Of a DNA stretch of 64,000 nucleotides, positions 10,201 through 17,199 are shown one piece after another. The notes below the pieces were generated by a model. It was given only the letters and a program-made list of their open reading frames with translations, did not search any database and was not told the DNA's origin. Source of the stretch: JBOFFC01 sp051648405 (lineage in GTDB: Bacteria; Planctomycetota; Planctomycetia; Pirellulales; Lacipirellulaceae); the NCBI GenBank assembly GCA_051648405.1, contig JBOFFC010000134.1, positions 17,030 through 81,029 of the forward strand, read 5' to 3'. The position numbers and the translations under genes were made by a program. The stretch's first letter is position 1; each line of letters begins with the position of its first letter.

Positions 10201-10435
10201 CCGCCGAGAGGAAGCGCTCGAAGTTCCGCAGCGCCATGTCGGCGTCGGCCAGGCGCGGCGCGACGGCTTGGAACTGCTCGCACAGCACGCCCACCAGGTC
10301 GAGCGGCACGCCGGCGAGCGCGATCCGCCGCCACGCCGCGGCGCCGGCGAGCGGGTCGGTCAGTCGCTGCGGTCCGAGGACGGCCGTCGATTCTTGCGGG
10401 GCGTCGAGCAGGCGACGCAGCTGTTGCAGTTCCAT
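7283..10435 (-). CDS. glnE: Bifunctional glutamine synthetase adenylyltransferase/adenylyl-removing enzyme
   Basis: A 1050-residue protein, longer than the 946 residues of E. coli GlnE. It has the two nucleotidyltransferase-fold halves of the family. The N-terminal adenylyl-removing half has the signature GKLGGVELNYSSDIDL with D240 and D242. The C-terminal adenylylating half has GKLGGREPNYHSDLDL near residues 766-781. Both also have the conserved Arg-rich follow-up (YRVDLRLRPEGEHG and YEVDARLRPTGAGG). GlnE attaches or removes AMP on glutamine synthetase according to nitrogen status, normally signalled by PII. Neither glnA nor glnB is near. The gene is last in a minus-strand run after def-fmt-miaB and is separated from miaB by a large repeat hairpin, so it probably has its own promoter. 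Confidence 0.95.
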   Translation of the reverse strand: MELQQLRRLLDAPQESTAVLGPQRLTDPLAGAAAWRRIALAGVPLDLVGVLCEQFQAVAPRLADADMALRNFERFLSAARNPLSMSALFERDREALPNLLQLLSTSQYLSDLLVRDQECYDLLRMTEGRPVARDTLVQELVGEALVLDDPLAVSAMLRRVKQRETIRIAYGDIVRNQTVATVSRQISFLADAILEAAVAFLRKWLDAKLGVPRRRDGQAARFCVLALGKLGGVELNYSSDIDLILLFDEEGETDHQRGATNREYFDRLSRELVKLVGESTDRGSCYRVDLRLRPEGEHGPICESLDAMTAYYDTKGRTWERQAYIKARPVAGDVPLGDALLARLQPWVYRRYLTMADIAGIKSLKRRIERLGESGGVSNVKTGHGGIRDVEFVLQFLQLLNGASLPEVRTGNTLEAIERLERGGCLTPQERLLLEDNYVFLRKVEHRLQILFDLQTHTLPTSEIEARKLAVRIGFADTPAATALEAFRANYRERTTVNRRILDHLLHDSFGGDEGAEPEVDLVNDPDPSPERVAEVLGKYPFQNVQAAYANLMTLATERIRLLSPRRCRHFLASIASRLLAAIARTPEPDQTLVNLSRVSDSIGGKAALWELFSQNRPSLDLYVTLCAACPYLAETLTSNPGMIDELMDSLLVERLPTLEMLDASLADLARGAEDLEPILHSFKHAQHLRVGVRDIVGRDDIRATHAALADVAECLLGLVCDRELHELIDKYGQPTVGAPADDATGPEADALRDRVGGPVGPVVLAMGKLGGREPNYHSDLDLVFLYEADGPTVPRRRSRAADATTNGHFFGEYGQRIIKGVNRLGPHGRLYEVDARLRPTGAGGSLSVPIDAFAAYYCSGAGQLWERLALCKARAVYGDPMACARAMGAVIEAAYGPPWRPEHATEVRVMRRRLEESASPRNLKRGAGGTVDIEFLVQTLQLKHGGEEPRVRAPGTLDALAALKTAGALAADDADFFRGAYRLLRNVEARIRLMNSAGRHELPTDEVDKRKLAYLMRYDDPDRVEAEVIDAQRETRARFERLFDGLERG

Positions 10436-10605
10436 AGTCGGTGGCGGACGCGGCGATTCGTGCGACGAGAGCGGGGCGAGGCGTGTGTCCCGGGCGCGCG
10501 TCCGCCTGGACCGCGACCATCCACCCCTAGCTTAACGCGCCGGCCTGTTCCGGGCGACAAGAAACAGCCAACTACGTCCTGCTGGCGAGTTCCGTTGGCA
10601 GGATG

Positions 10606-10761
10606 CACCGCGGAGATCGCTGAGGACACAGAGACGGAGAACGGAACCGCCGATGGACGCAGATGAACACCGATGAGAAAGCGTCGAGGGCCTGCTTCAT
10701 CCGCGTCGATCGGCGTCCATCGGCGGTTCCCCTCTTTCGTTTCTCCGCGATCTCCGCGGTG
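10606..10761. repeat. Large imperfect inverted repeat, class C (CGCAGATGAACGCAGAT type)
   Basis: The left arm (10606-10676) begins CACCGCGGAGATCGC and includes GGAACCGCCGATGGACG. The right arm (10697-10761) reads the reverse complement, ending GCGATCTCCGCGGTG. The arms are about 65-70 bases with a 20-base loop. The element sits in the 368-base gap between the miaB stop and the glnE start, both on the minus strand, and could fold in the miaB 3' end. Beyond the repeat, 10436-10605 shows no feature I can name. Confidence 0.85.
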
Positions 10762-10803
10762 AATCTCATTCTGGCCTTCGGGTCGCGTGCGCGCGCCGAG
10801 GGT

Positions 10804-12252
10804 TCAGCCGGCGGCGAGGCCGAGCGCGTAGACCTCGGGCCCGACGTGGTCGGTGACCACCGCGCCGAACAGCGTGTGCGCGTTCGCGTCGTAGAGGGCG
10901 ACCGCCAGGGTTTGGCCGATCTGGCGCGGGTTGCCGTCGAAGACGACGATCCGGTCGCACATCGTCCGCCCCGTGAGCTGCACGGGCCCGACGAGCGGCT
11001 CGTCGGCGCCGGCGCGCTCTAGGTCGCGAACGGCCGTCTTGCTCGGGCCCTCAACGAGCACCTCGACACGGCGGCCGAGGAACCGCTGGTTGTCGGCTTC
11101 GCTGATCTCGTTCTGCAGCGCGAGCAGCTCGTTGTTGCGGCGCCGCTTGACCTCGTCGGGGACGTCGTCCGGCAGCCGGTCGGCGGCCTTCGTGCCGGGA
11201 CGTTCGCTGTACTTGAAGATGAAGCTGTTCTTGAACCGGCAGTCGCGCACCAGGTCCATCGTCTGCTGAAAGTCCTCTTCGGTCTCGCCCGAGAAGCCGA
11301 CGATGAAGTCGCTGGTGATCGCCACGTCGGGCATCCATTCCTTGGCTCGAGCGTGCATCTCGCGGTACTCGGCCACCGTGTAGCCGCGTTTCATCCGCAG
11401 CAACTGAGCGTCCGACCCGTGCTGCGCGGGGACGTGCAGGTACTTGACGCACTTCGGCAGGTCGCGGACGGCGGCCAGGACGTCGTCCGTCATGTCGCGC
11501 GGGTAGCTCGTGACGAACTTGATCCGCTCGATCCCCTCGACGTCGTGCAGGGCGTGGAGCAGGTCGCTGAACCGCCAGGCGCGGCCCTCCTCGGTGTGGC
11601 GCCAACTGTTGACGGTCTGTCCGAGCAAGCAGATCTCTTTGCACCCTTCGTCGGCCAGTCGGCGGGCCTCGGCCAGCAGGTGGCTCGGGGGGCGGCTCTG
11701 CTCGGGGCCGCGGACCGACGGCACGATGCAGTAGGTGCAGAACTTGTCGCACCCGATCTGGATCCGCACGTAGGCCTGGAACGGCGTCGGGCGCATCGAC
11801 GGGTCGCGCAGCGGGTCGAACGACTCGTGGCTCCGCTTGATCGAATCGACCGCCCCGTCCTTGCGGCCCAGGCTCACCTCGAGCAGTTGCTGATTGGGCT
11901 TCGACCGCGCCTCGCGCACCAGCGCCGGCACTTGGTGCAACTGCCCGGGGCCGACGACGATGTCGACGTACGGCGCCCGCTGGAAGATCAGCCGTTGGTC
12001 CTTTTGCGCCATGCAGCCGATGACCCCGATCACCTTGCCGGGGTGGCTACGCTTGGCGTCTTTGAGGCGTCCCAGGGCCGAGTAGATCTTGTCCTCGGCG
12101 TGCTGCCGGACGCTGCACGTGTTGAACAGGATCGTGTCGGCGTCGGCGGTGCTGGCGGTGAGCTCGTACCCCTCCTTGCGCAGGCTGGCCACCACCAGCT
12201 CGGAGTCGAGCAGGTTCATCTGGCAGCCGACGGTTTCGATGTAGAGCTTCAG
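10804..12252 (-). CDS. miaB: tRNA-2-methylthio-N6-dimethylallyladenosine synthase
   Basis: Radical-SAM methylthiotransferase that modifies A37 of tRNAs reading U-starting codons. The UPF0004 domain has its three cluster Cys in VGCQMN, FNTCSVRQ and IGCMAQ. The radical-SAM CxxxCxxC is in CDKFCTYC, and a TRAM domain closes the protein. The first ATG in frame (12219) lies after the essential VGCQ cysteine, so it cannot be the true start. Upstream the frame stays open to a TGA at 12264-12262 and offers only CTG at 12252 as a plausible initiator. That gives M-KLYIETVGCQMN, exactly the family N-terminus (482 residues). A class B repeat begins 5 bases upstream of this CTG and leaves no visible Shine-Dalgarno site. 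Confidence 0.9.
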   Translation of the reverse strand: MKLYIETVGCQMNLLDSELVVASLRKEGYELTASTADADTILFNTCSVRQHAEDKIYSALGRLKDAKRSHPGKVIGVIGCMAQKDQRLIFQRAPYVDIVVGPGQLHQVPALVREARSKPNQQLLEVSLGRKDGAVDSIKRSHESFDPLRDPSMRPTPFQAYVRIQIGCDKFCTYCIVPSVRGPEQSRPPSHLLAEARRLADEGCKEICLLGQTVNSWRHTEEGRAWRFSDLLHALHDVEGIERIKFVTSYPRDMTDDVLAAVRDLPKCVKYLHVPAQHGSDAQLLRMKRGYTVAEYREMHARAKEWMPDVAITSDFIVGFSGETEEDFQQTMDLVRDCRFKNSFIFKYSERPGTKAADRLPDDVPDEVKRRRNNELLALQNEISEADNQRFLGRRVEVLVEGPSKTAVRDLERAGADEPLVGPVQLTGRTMCDRIVVFDGNPRQIGQTLAVALYDANAHTLFGAVVTDHVGPEVYALGLAAG

Positions 12253-12256
12253 GAGA

Positions 12257-12300
12257 GGCTTTCAGCTTTCGGCGGTCAGCTTTCGGCTTTCAGCGGCCGA
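12257..12300. repeat. Class B repeat (CTTTCAGCTTTCGGC type) abutting the miaB start
   Basis: Degenerate units of GGCTTTCAGCTTTCGGCGGTCAG run from 12257 to about 12300. They fill almost the whole 64-base gap between the stop of the small protein gene (12317) and the inferred miaB start (12252). Related units occur at 13555-13630, 38497-38528, 38995-39026 and 48752-48785. Confidence 0.8.
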
Positions 12301-12316
12301 CGACGTACGAACGCTG

Positions 12317-12478
12317 TCAGGCGGCGGTTTTCTTCGACTTCGCTTGTGCTTTGTGGTCGCGGATCTGTTCGCGGACTTCCGCCACGACGCGGTCGCGGCG
12401 GCTGCGCATCAGGGAAACGAGCGTCCGCACCGCGACCAGCGTAGCGAGCGCAAGCAGCACCGTGTCGATCGTCGTCAT
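12317..12478 (-). CDS. Small single-pass membrane protein (53 residues)
   Basis: An ATG at 12478 opens a frame of 54 codons ending in TGA at 12319-12317. The product has an N-terminal hydrophobic helix (about residues 5-23, VLLALATLVAV), then a basic amphipathic stretch (MRSRRDRVVAEV) and a Lys/Ala-rich tail (KSKKTAA). This pattern of one anchor with a charged cytoplasmic tail, placed on the same strand between fmt and miaB, argues for a real gene. I do not recognise a family. A role linked to the translation-related neighbours is possible but not shown. Confidence 0.6.
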   Translation of the reverse strand: MTTIDTVLLALATLVAVRTLVSLMRSRRDRVVAEVREQIRDHKAQAKSKKTAA

Positions 12479-12584
12479 GGGGTCGGGCTCCGTCCCGGGG
12501 AAGACCGTAGTCTAGCCCACCAGCGAGCCGCGGTGCGAGGCCGACCCCAAGCTCGCACGGCGCTCCGGCCCCAAGGGCGTGCCG

Positions 12585-13511
12585 CTAGCAGAGCCGCGCT
12601 CCCGACGCCAAACGGGTCCCGCGTAGGAACTCCTCGGCGGCCATCCGGCGTTTGCCGGCGGGCTGGACCTCTAGCAGCTCGACGGCCCCCTCGCCGCAAG
12701 CGACCACCAGGCGTTTGCCCGCGTCGAGCACTTCGCCCGGCGCGCCCGCCCCTTCGACGACACGCACGCGATCGATCACCAGCCGCAGCGGCGGGCCTTT
12801 CTCGACCGGCGCCGCGGTGAACGCCCGGGGCCAGGGGTTGGTCCCGCGGACCTGGTCTTTCACGCGCGCCGCCGGGCGCGACCAATCGACCAGTCCGTGC
12901 TCCTTGGCGAGGCGTGGCGCCTTGGTCATCAGGCTCGTTTCCTGCGGCGTGCCGACCGCCGTGCCCGCTTCGAGCTCGCGGACGACGCGCGAAACGAGCT
13001 CGGCGCCGATCGCCGACAGCCGCACTTCGAGCTCCCCGGCCGTCTCGTCGGGATCGATCGGCGTTGCGCTCTGGCCGAGCGACGGCCCGGCGTCGAGTCC
13101 CGGCGTCATCTCGATGACCGTAACTCCGGTCTGCGTGTCGCCGTTCAGCACGGCCCACTGCACCGGCGCGGCGCCGCGGTATTTGGGGAGCAACGACCCG
13201 TGAAGGTTCACCCCCCCCAGCCGCGTCGCCGCGAGGGCCGCGGGCTTCAGGATCTCGCCGTAGTCGCAGACGACCAGCAGGTCGGCCTCGAAGGACGCTA
13301 GTCGCGCGGCGCCTACCTCGTCGTTCACGGTCAGGGGCTGCCACAAGGAGAGGCCGAGCCGCGCAGCGGCCGCGGCCATCGGCGCCGGGGGGTCGCTCGC
13401 CCTCCCGCGCGGCGGGCGCGTGACGACGCATGCCACGTCGTGCCCGTCCGCCACCAGCCGCCCTAGCGACGGCACAGCAAACGGCCCCGTTCCCAGCGCG
13501 ACGAGCTTCAT
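12585..13511 (-). CDS. fmt: Methionyl-tRNA formyltransferase
   Basis: A 308-residue enzyme that formylates initiator Met-tRNA with 10-formyltetrahydrofolate. The catalytic loop is present as NLHGSLLPKYRGAAP at about residues 102-116 (N102, H104), followed by NGDTQTGVTVIEM with the conserved Asp region. The C-terminal domain (from about 205) carries the usual RGTNPWPRAFT tRNA-binding segment. It lies on the minus strand downstream of def, as in many bacteria, but a 179-base repeat-filled gap separates them. The ATG at 13511 is 9 bases from the repeat edge and has no obvious ribosome-binding site, but the MKLVALGTGPFAVPSL start matches the family. Confidence 0.96.
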   Translation of the reverse strand: MKLVALGTGPFAVPSLGRLVADGHDVACVVTRPPRGRASDPPAPMAAAAARLGLSLWQPLTVNDEVGAARLASFEADLLVVCDYGEILKPAALAATRLGGVNLHGSLLPKYRGAAPVQWAVLNGDTQTGVTVIEMTPGLDAGPSLGQSATPIDPDETAGELEVRLSAIGAELVSRVVRELEAGTAVGTPQETSLMTKAPRLAKEHGLVDWSRPAARVKDQVRGTNPWPRAFTAAPVEKGPPLRLVIDRVRVVEGAGAPGEVLDAGKRLVVACGEGAVELLEVQPAGKRRMAAEEFLRGTRLASGARLC

Positions 13512-13520
13512 AAGGAATTA

Positions 13521-13670
13521 GCCGCAGATAAGCGCAGATGGACGCGGATGAAGCAGTCAGCTTTTAGCTTTCAGCAGTCAGCTGTCGGTGTTCAGAACGT
13601 TCGGCTGCTGAACGCTGATCGCTGACGGCTGATCGCTCCCCCATCTGCGTTTATCTGCGTTCATCTGTGG
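13521..13670. repeat. Nested inverted repeat between def and fmt, classes C and B
   Basis: Outer arms: GCCGCAGATAAGCGCAGATG (from 13521) and, inverted, CATCTGCGTTTATCTGCG (from 13642), extending into CATCTGTGG at 13670. Inner units of CAGCTTTTAGCTTTCAGCAG and TGCTGAACGCTGATCGCTG (13557-13635) are class B-like. The element fills the gap between the def stop (13690) and the fmt start (13511). Confidence 0.85.
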
Positions 13671-13689
13671 TTTCCTTCCTTCATTCGTT

Positions 13690-14277
13690 TCAAGCACGGA
13701 GCGACTCGAGTTCCGCGATCCGCGCGGCGATCTGTTCGTCGGTCGGCACGTCGCCCGTGCGCTGGCGGCTGTCGAAGTCGTCTTCGAGGTCGAGCACGTC
13801 GTCACGGACCTCGGCGAGGGTCGTCGCCGAGAACTTGTCGATCAGCAGGATCCCGTCGAGGTGATCGGTCTCGTGCAGCACGACGCGGGCGTCCATGCCG
13901 GCGAGCGTCTCGTCGATCGCGTTCCCTGCGAGGTCGTAAGCCTGCACGCGGATCGTCTGGTTGCGTGACACGGGCCCGCGGATGTCGGGGAGGCTCAGGC
14001 ACCCCTCGCGCATCTCCTCGAGCCCCTTCCCCTGCGATAGGACGGGGTTCAGATAGACCCGCTCCAGCTCCGGCCGGTCGGGGTCCCCCTCGACGTTGAC
14101 GACGAACATCCGGTAGGGGAGCCCCACTTGGTTGGCGGCCAGGCCGATCCCCTCGTGCTCGTACATCAGGTCGAACATCTCGGCGACCCACTCGCGGACC
14201 TGCTTATCGACGCGCTTCAGCGGCTTCGAGACGTGCCGCAGCACGGGGTGCGGGTAGAGCACAACTTCGAGCGACAC
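13690..14277 (-). CDS. def: Peptide deformylase
   Basis: A 195-residue metallohydrolase that removes the N-formyl group from nascent proteins. All three family motifs are present: GIGLAANQ (residues 43-50), EGCLS (91-95, metal ligand C93) and HETDH (135-139, metal ligands H135 and H139, catalytic E136). A C-terminal charged tail rich in Asp/Arg (about 155-195) extends beyond the catalytic core. The partner fmt lies downstream on the same strand. The ATG at 14277 gives the usual MSLEVVLYPHPVLR start. Confidence 0.97.
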   Translation of the reverse strand: MSLEVVLYPHPVLRHVSKPLKRVDKQVREWVAEMFDLMYEHEGIGLAANQVGLPYRMFVVNVEGDPDRPELERVYLNPVLSQGKGLEEMREGCLSLPDIRGPVSRNQTIRVQAYDLAGNAIDETLAGMDARVVLHETDHLDGILLIDKFSATTLAEVRDDVLDLEDDFDSRQRTGDVPTDEQIAARIAELESLRA

Positions 14278-14432
14278 GGCGCGGCAACCCTGGTCGAGAG
14301 AGCGGGCGTTTAGGACGCGGGGCGAGAACCGCGAGTATAGCGCGGCGGGCCGCCGTTGTCCCGACCTCGCCCGCCGGTCTACGATCGGATCGACCCCACG
14401 CCGCAGAACGCCCCACGCCCCGAGGAAAACGC

Positions 14433-15407
14433 GTGCCGACCGACCGCGACAACCGACTGGCCGGCGCCGCTTGGGGGGGCTCGCTTGCGCTCCACGCGCT
14501 GCTGACGGCTTCGGCGGCGCTGCTTGTCGGGACGGCGCCGCGGGGGGCCACCGACCAGCCCTCCCGTGAGGTCGGGGTGGTGCTGCGCCGCGAGCGTGTC
14601 GAGTCGTTCGCCGAGGAGGACACGGGGCCGACTTCCACGCCGGCCGCCAAGCCGGCCGAAACCGACTCCGCGGCCGGGCCGCCGCTCGACCTGGCCGTGG
14701 CGATGAGTCCCACGCCGACCGAGAGCCCGTTCGCCGAGCTGATCGATCGGCTCACCGCGCCGGACGCCGCGGGGGAGTCGGCGATCGGGATCGGCGGCGC
14801 CCGCGAGGGCCCGCGCAAGGCGGGCGGCTCGGGGGGGGTGGGCCTCGGCGAGATCGTCAAGCGGGGCCAGGCGCGAGTCACCGTGTTCGGCGTCAGCGGC
14901 GAGGGGAGCCGCTTCGTCTACGCATTCGACCGGTCGATCAGCATGGCGGGCCCGCCGCTGGCGGCGGCCAAGCGGCAACTCGTCACCAGCCTCGACGCGC
15001 TCGGCGACACGCACCAGTTCCAGGTCCTGTTCTTCAACACGGGGGTCACGGCGTTCGACCTGACCGGGGGGCAAGCCCGCGTCGCCTACGCGACCGACCA
15101 AAACAAGCGCCTCGCCGCCGAGTACGTCGAAGCGGTCAGCGCCGACGGGGGGACCGATCGCTTCACCGCCCTCAAACGGGCCCTCGCCTACCGGCCCGAC
15201 GTCATCTTTTTCCTCACCGACGCCGACATCGAGATGACCCCCTCCGAGGTCCACGAGATCGCCGACCGGAACGCGGGGGTCGCCACGATCAGCACCATCG
15301 AATTCGGCCGCGGACCGAAACCGCGCGGCCGCAACTTCCTCGAAGACCTCGCCGCCGTAACGGGGGGAGCGTACGGCTACATCGACCTGACACGCCTCGT
15401 GCGGTGA
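14433..15407 (+). CDS. VWA-domain protein with an N-terminal membrane anchor
   Basis: A 324-residue protein starting at GTG 14433, with a purine-rich site (GAGGAAAA, 14421-14428) just upstream. One membrane helix lies at about 16-34 (LALHALLTASAALLVG), then a Pro/Ala/Glu-rich low-complexity stretch (about 40-135), then a VWA domain. The metal-ion adhesion site is intact: DRSIS at residues 166-170, with the conserved Thr later in GGTDRF and Asp in FLTDADIEM. The N-terminal part resembles TonB-like proteins: an anchor followed by a Pro-rich linker. The ExbB/ExbD genes follow directly. I infer an energised complex in which this VWA protein replaces or helps TonB. Confidence 0.75.
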   Translation: MPTDRDNRLAGAAWGGSLALHALLTASAALLVGTAPRGATDQPSREVGVVLRRERVESFAEEDTGPTSTPAAKPAETDSAAGPPLDLAVAMSPTPTESPFAELIDRLTAPDAAGESAIGIGGAREGPRKAGGSGGVGLGEIVKRGQARVTVFGVSGEGSRFVYAFDRSISMAGPPLAAAKRQLVTSLDALGDTHQFQVLFFNTGVTAFDLTGGQARVAYATDQNKRLAAEYVEAVSADGGTDRFTALKRALAYRPDVIFFLTDADIEMTPSEVHEIADRNAGVATISTIEFGRGPKPRGRNFLEDLAAVTGGAYGYIDLTRLVR

Positions 15408-15500
15408 AGGGGGAGAGCCGAACAACGCCCGATCAGCGATGATCGCTGAGTCCCCACAACGCAAGGCTCCACCCCAGTCCACGCCCGCCCGCCGTTCTCT

Positions 15501-16241
15501 ATGCGCACCTCCCACGTACTCGAGTCGCTACTCGCGCCGCTTGCCGAGGTCGGGAGCGGGGCGTGGCTTTGGGAGCTGGTGACCGCCGGCGGGCCCGTGG
15601 GGCAAGCGATCACCGGGACGCTCGTCGTGGTGTCGGTCGCCGCGGTGGCGCTGGTGATCGAGCAACTGCTGACGCTCACGCGCGAGCGGCTCGCCCCCGA
15701 CGGGCTCGCCGAGCGCGTCGCCCGGGCGCTCGAGGCGGGGGACCTGGCGACGGCGACCGAGGCGTGCAACCGGCAGCCGAGCCTGCTCGCGGACGCGCTC
15801 CGCGCCGGGCTGGTCGAGGCCGCGACGACCGGCCCCGCGACGACCTGGCCCGCCGTTGAGAAGGGGATCGAAGACGCGGCCGGCGACTCGGCCGTCCGCC
15901 TCCTGCGCAGGCTCGACTACCTGTCGGTGATCGGCAACCTCGGGCCGATGCTCGGCCTCTTGGGGACGGTGGTCGGGATGCTGATGGCGTTCGCCGAAGT
16001 CGCCTCGACCGAAGGGGGCGCGAGCGCCGCGCAGCTCGCCTCGGGGATCTACCAGGCGCTCGTCACGACGGTCCTCGGGCTGGTGATCGCGATCCCGTCG
16101 CTCGCCGCCCACGCCGTGCTCCGCAACCGGCTCGACAACCTGGTGGCCGACGCGATCGGCGAGGCGGAGCGGGCGACGCGCCCGCTGAAGCGCGCGATCA
16201 TCGGCGGCAAGCCAGCACGTCACGCGCAGGGGACGCCGTGA
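15501..16241 (+). CDS. MotA/TolQ/ExbB proton channel family protein
   Basis: A 246-residue inner-membrane protein. Three hydrophobic helices are visible: about 31-55 (AITGTLVVVSVAAVALVIEQ), 143-164 (IGNLGPMLGLLGTVVGMLMAF) and 178-203 (GIYQALVTTVLGLVIAIPSL). The GLLGTV and ATT/VTTVLGL motifs are typical of ExbB/TolQ, which forms the proton channel that powers TonB- or Tol-type work at the outer membrane. The stop overlaps the next start by 4 bases (ATGA), so translation with the ExbD gene is coupled. Confidence 0.93.
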   Translation: MRTSHVLESLLAPLAEVGSGAWLWELVTAGGPVGQAITGTLVVVSVAAVALVIEQLLTLTRERLAPDGLAERVARALEAGDLATATEACNRQPSLLADALRAGLVEAATTGPATTWPAVEKGIEDAAGDSAVRLLRRLDYLSVIGNLGPMLGLLGTVVGMLMAFAEVASTEGGASAAQLASGIYQALVTTVLGLVIAIPSLAAHAVLRNRLDNLVADAIGEAERATRPLKRAIIGGKPARHAQGTP

Positions 16242-16663
16242 TGCGCCGCGCACCCGCACACCACGTCACGGGCCGCCCGGTGGTCGAGCTCAACATGACG
16301 CCGATGATCGACGTCGTGTTCCTGCTGATCATCTTCTTCCTCGTGAGCAGCAACCTGTCGAAGAACGAGTCGCGTGTCGAGGTTGATCTCCCCGAGGCCT
16401 CGACGGGGGAAGCGTCGGGCCAAGAAGACGTTGCGCTGGTGGTCAACGTCACGGCCGGGGGCGAGACGACGCTCGGGGCCTTACGCGTCACGCCGGCGGA
16501 GCTGCTCGAGCGGCTGCGCGACGCGACTGCCGAGCGTGGCGCCCCGCCGCGGGTCCGCCTCCGCGGCGACCGCGCCGCGCCGTACGCCGCCGTGGAGCCG
16601 GCGCTCGCGGCCTGCGCCGAAGCGGGGATCACCGCGATCGACCTTGGTGTGCGCGGCCGCTGA
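16238..16663 (+). CDS. ExbD/TolR family biopolymer transport protein (first copy)
   Basis: A 141-residue protein with the ExbD signature near its N-terminus: NMTPMIDVVFLLIIFFLV (from about residue 18) contains the proton-relay Asp in the single membrane helix. The periplasmic domain ends in AEAGITAIDLGVRGR, a typical STN-like fold end. It overlaps the ExbB gene by 4 bases. A second ExbD gene follows at 16705, the usual two-ExbD arrangement of planctomycete and Bacteroidetes-type clusters. Confidence 0.93.
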   Translation: MMRRAPAHHVTGRPVVELNMTPMIDVVFLLIIFFLVSSNLSKNESRVEVDLPEASTGEASGQEDVALVVNVTAGGETTLGALRVTPAELLERLRDATAERGAPPRVRLRGDRAAPYAAVEPALAACAEAGITAIDLGVRGR

Positions 16664-16704
16664 CAAACGCAAGCGCCGCGAGCAACCGACCTACGAAAGA
16701 CGCC

Positions 16705-17199
16705 GTGCGAAGATCACTCCCACTGCCGTCGCGGCGCGCCGCCTTGAACGTGGCGATGACGCCGATGATCGACGTCGTCTTCTTGCTCAACGTGTTCTTC
16801 CTGGTCGCCGCGTCGTTTCAGCAACGCGAAGCGGACCTCGCCGCAAGCGTGGTCGTTGAAGCAGAACCCGGGGCTGGCGCTTCGGTCCTCGCCCCCCCGG
16901 CGATCGATATCGACGAAGTCCTCGTGGCCGGCGTCCGGAACGGCGAACGAGTCGTCTGGACCGTGGGGGAACGCCAAGCCGCGAGCCGCCAAGAGCTCAC
17001 CGCGATTTTGCGCGAGGTGGCGACGATCGCCCGCGACCTGCCGGTGACGATCGAGGCCGGCCCCGACGTTCCGCTCGGCGCCGTGGTCGCGGCGTACGAC
17101 GCGGCCCGCGCGGCCGGGTTCGACAACGTCCGCCTCGCGGCGTCGCGCGCGTCGATCGAAGGCGCGGCTGCGAAGCCTCCCGCCGGGGGATCGCCGTGA
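16705..17199 (+). CDS. ExbD/TolR family biopolymer transport protein (second copy)
   Basis: A 164-residue paralogue of the preceding gene, starting at GTG 16705. The signature AMTPMIDVVFLLNVFFLVAA (about residues 17-36) keeps the key Asp. The periplasmic domain differs strongly from that of the first copy and ends in a Pro/Gly-rich tail (AAKPPAGGSP). Two unlike ExbD subunits probably assemble with one ExbB channel. The stop overlaps the next gene's GTG by 4 bases. Confidence 0.92.
   Translation: MRRSLPLPSRRAALNVAMTPMIDVVFLLNVFFLVAASFQQREADLAASVVVEAEPGAGASVLAPPAIDIDEVLVAGVRNGERVVWTVGERQAASRQELTAILREVATIARDLPVTIEAGPDVPLGAVVAAYDAARAAGFDNVRLAASRASIEGAAAKPPAGGSP

Noticed and set aside
10663..11022. 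Open frame across the class C repeat into miaB on the plus strand
   Set aside because: It is translated repeat sequence and miaB antisense, with no domain.
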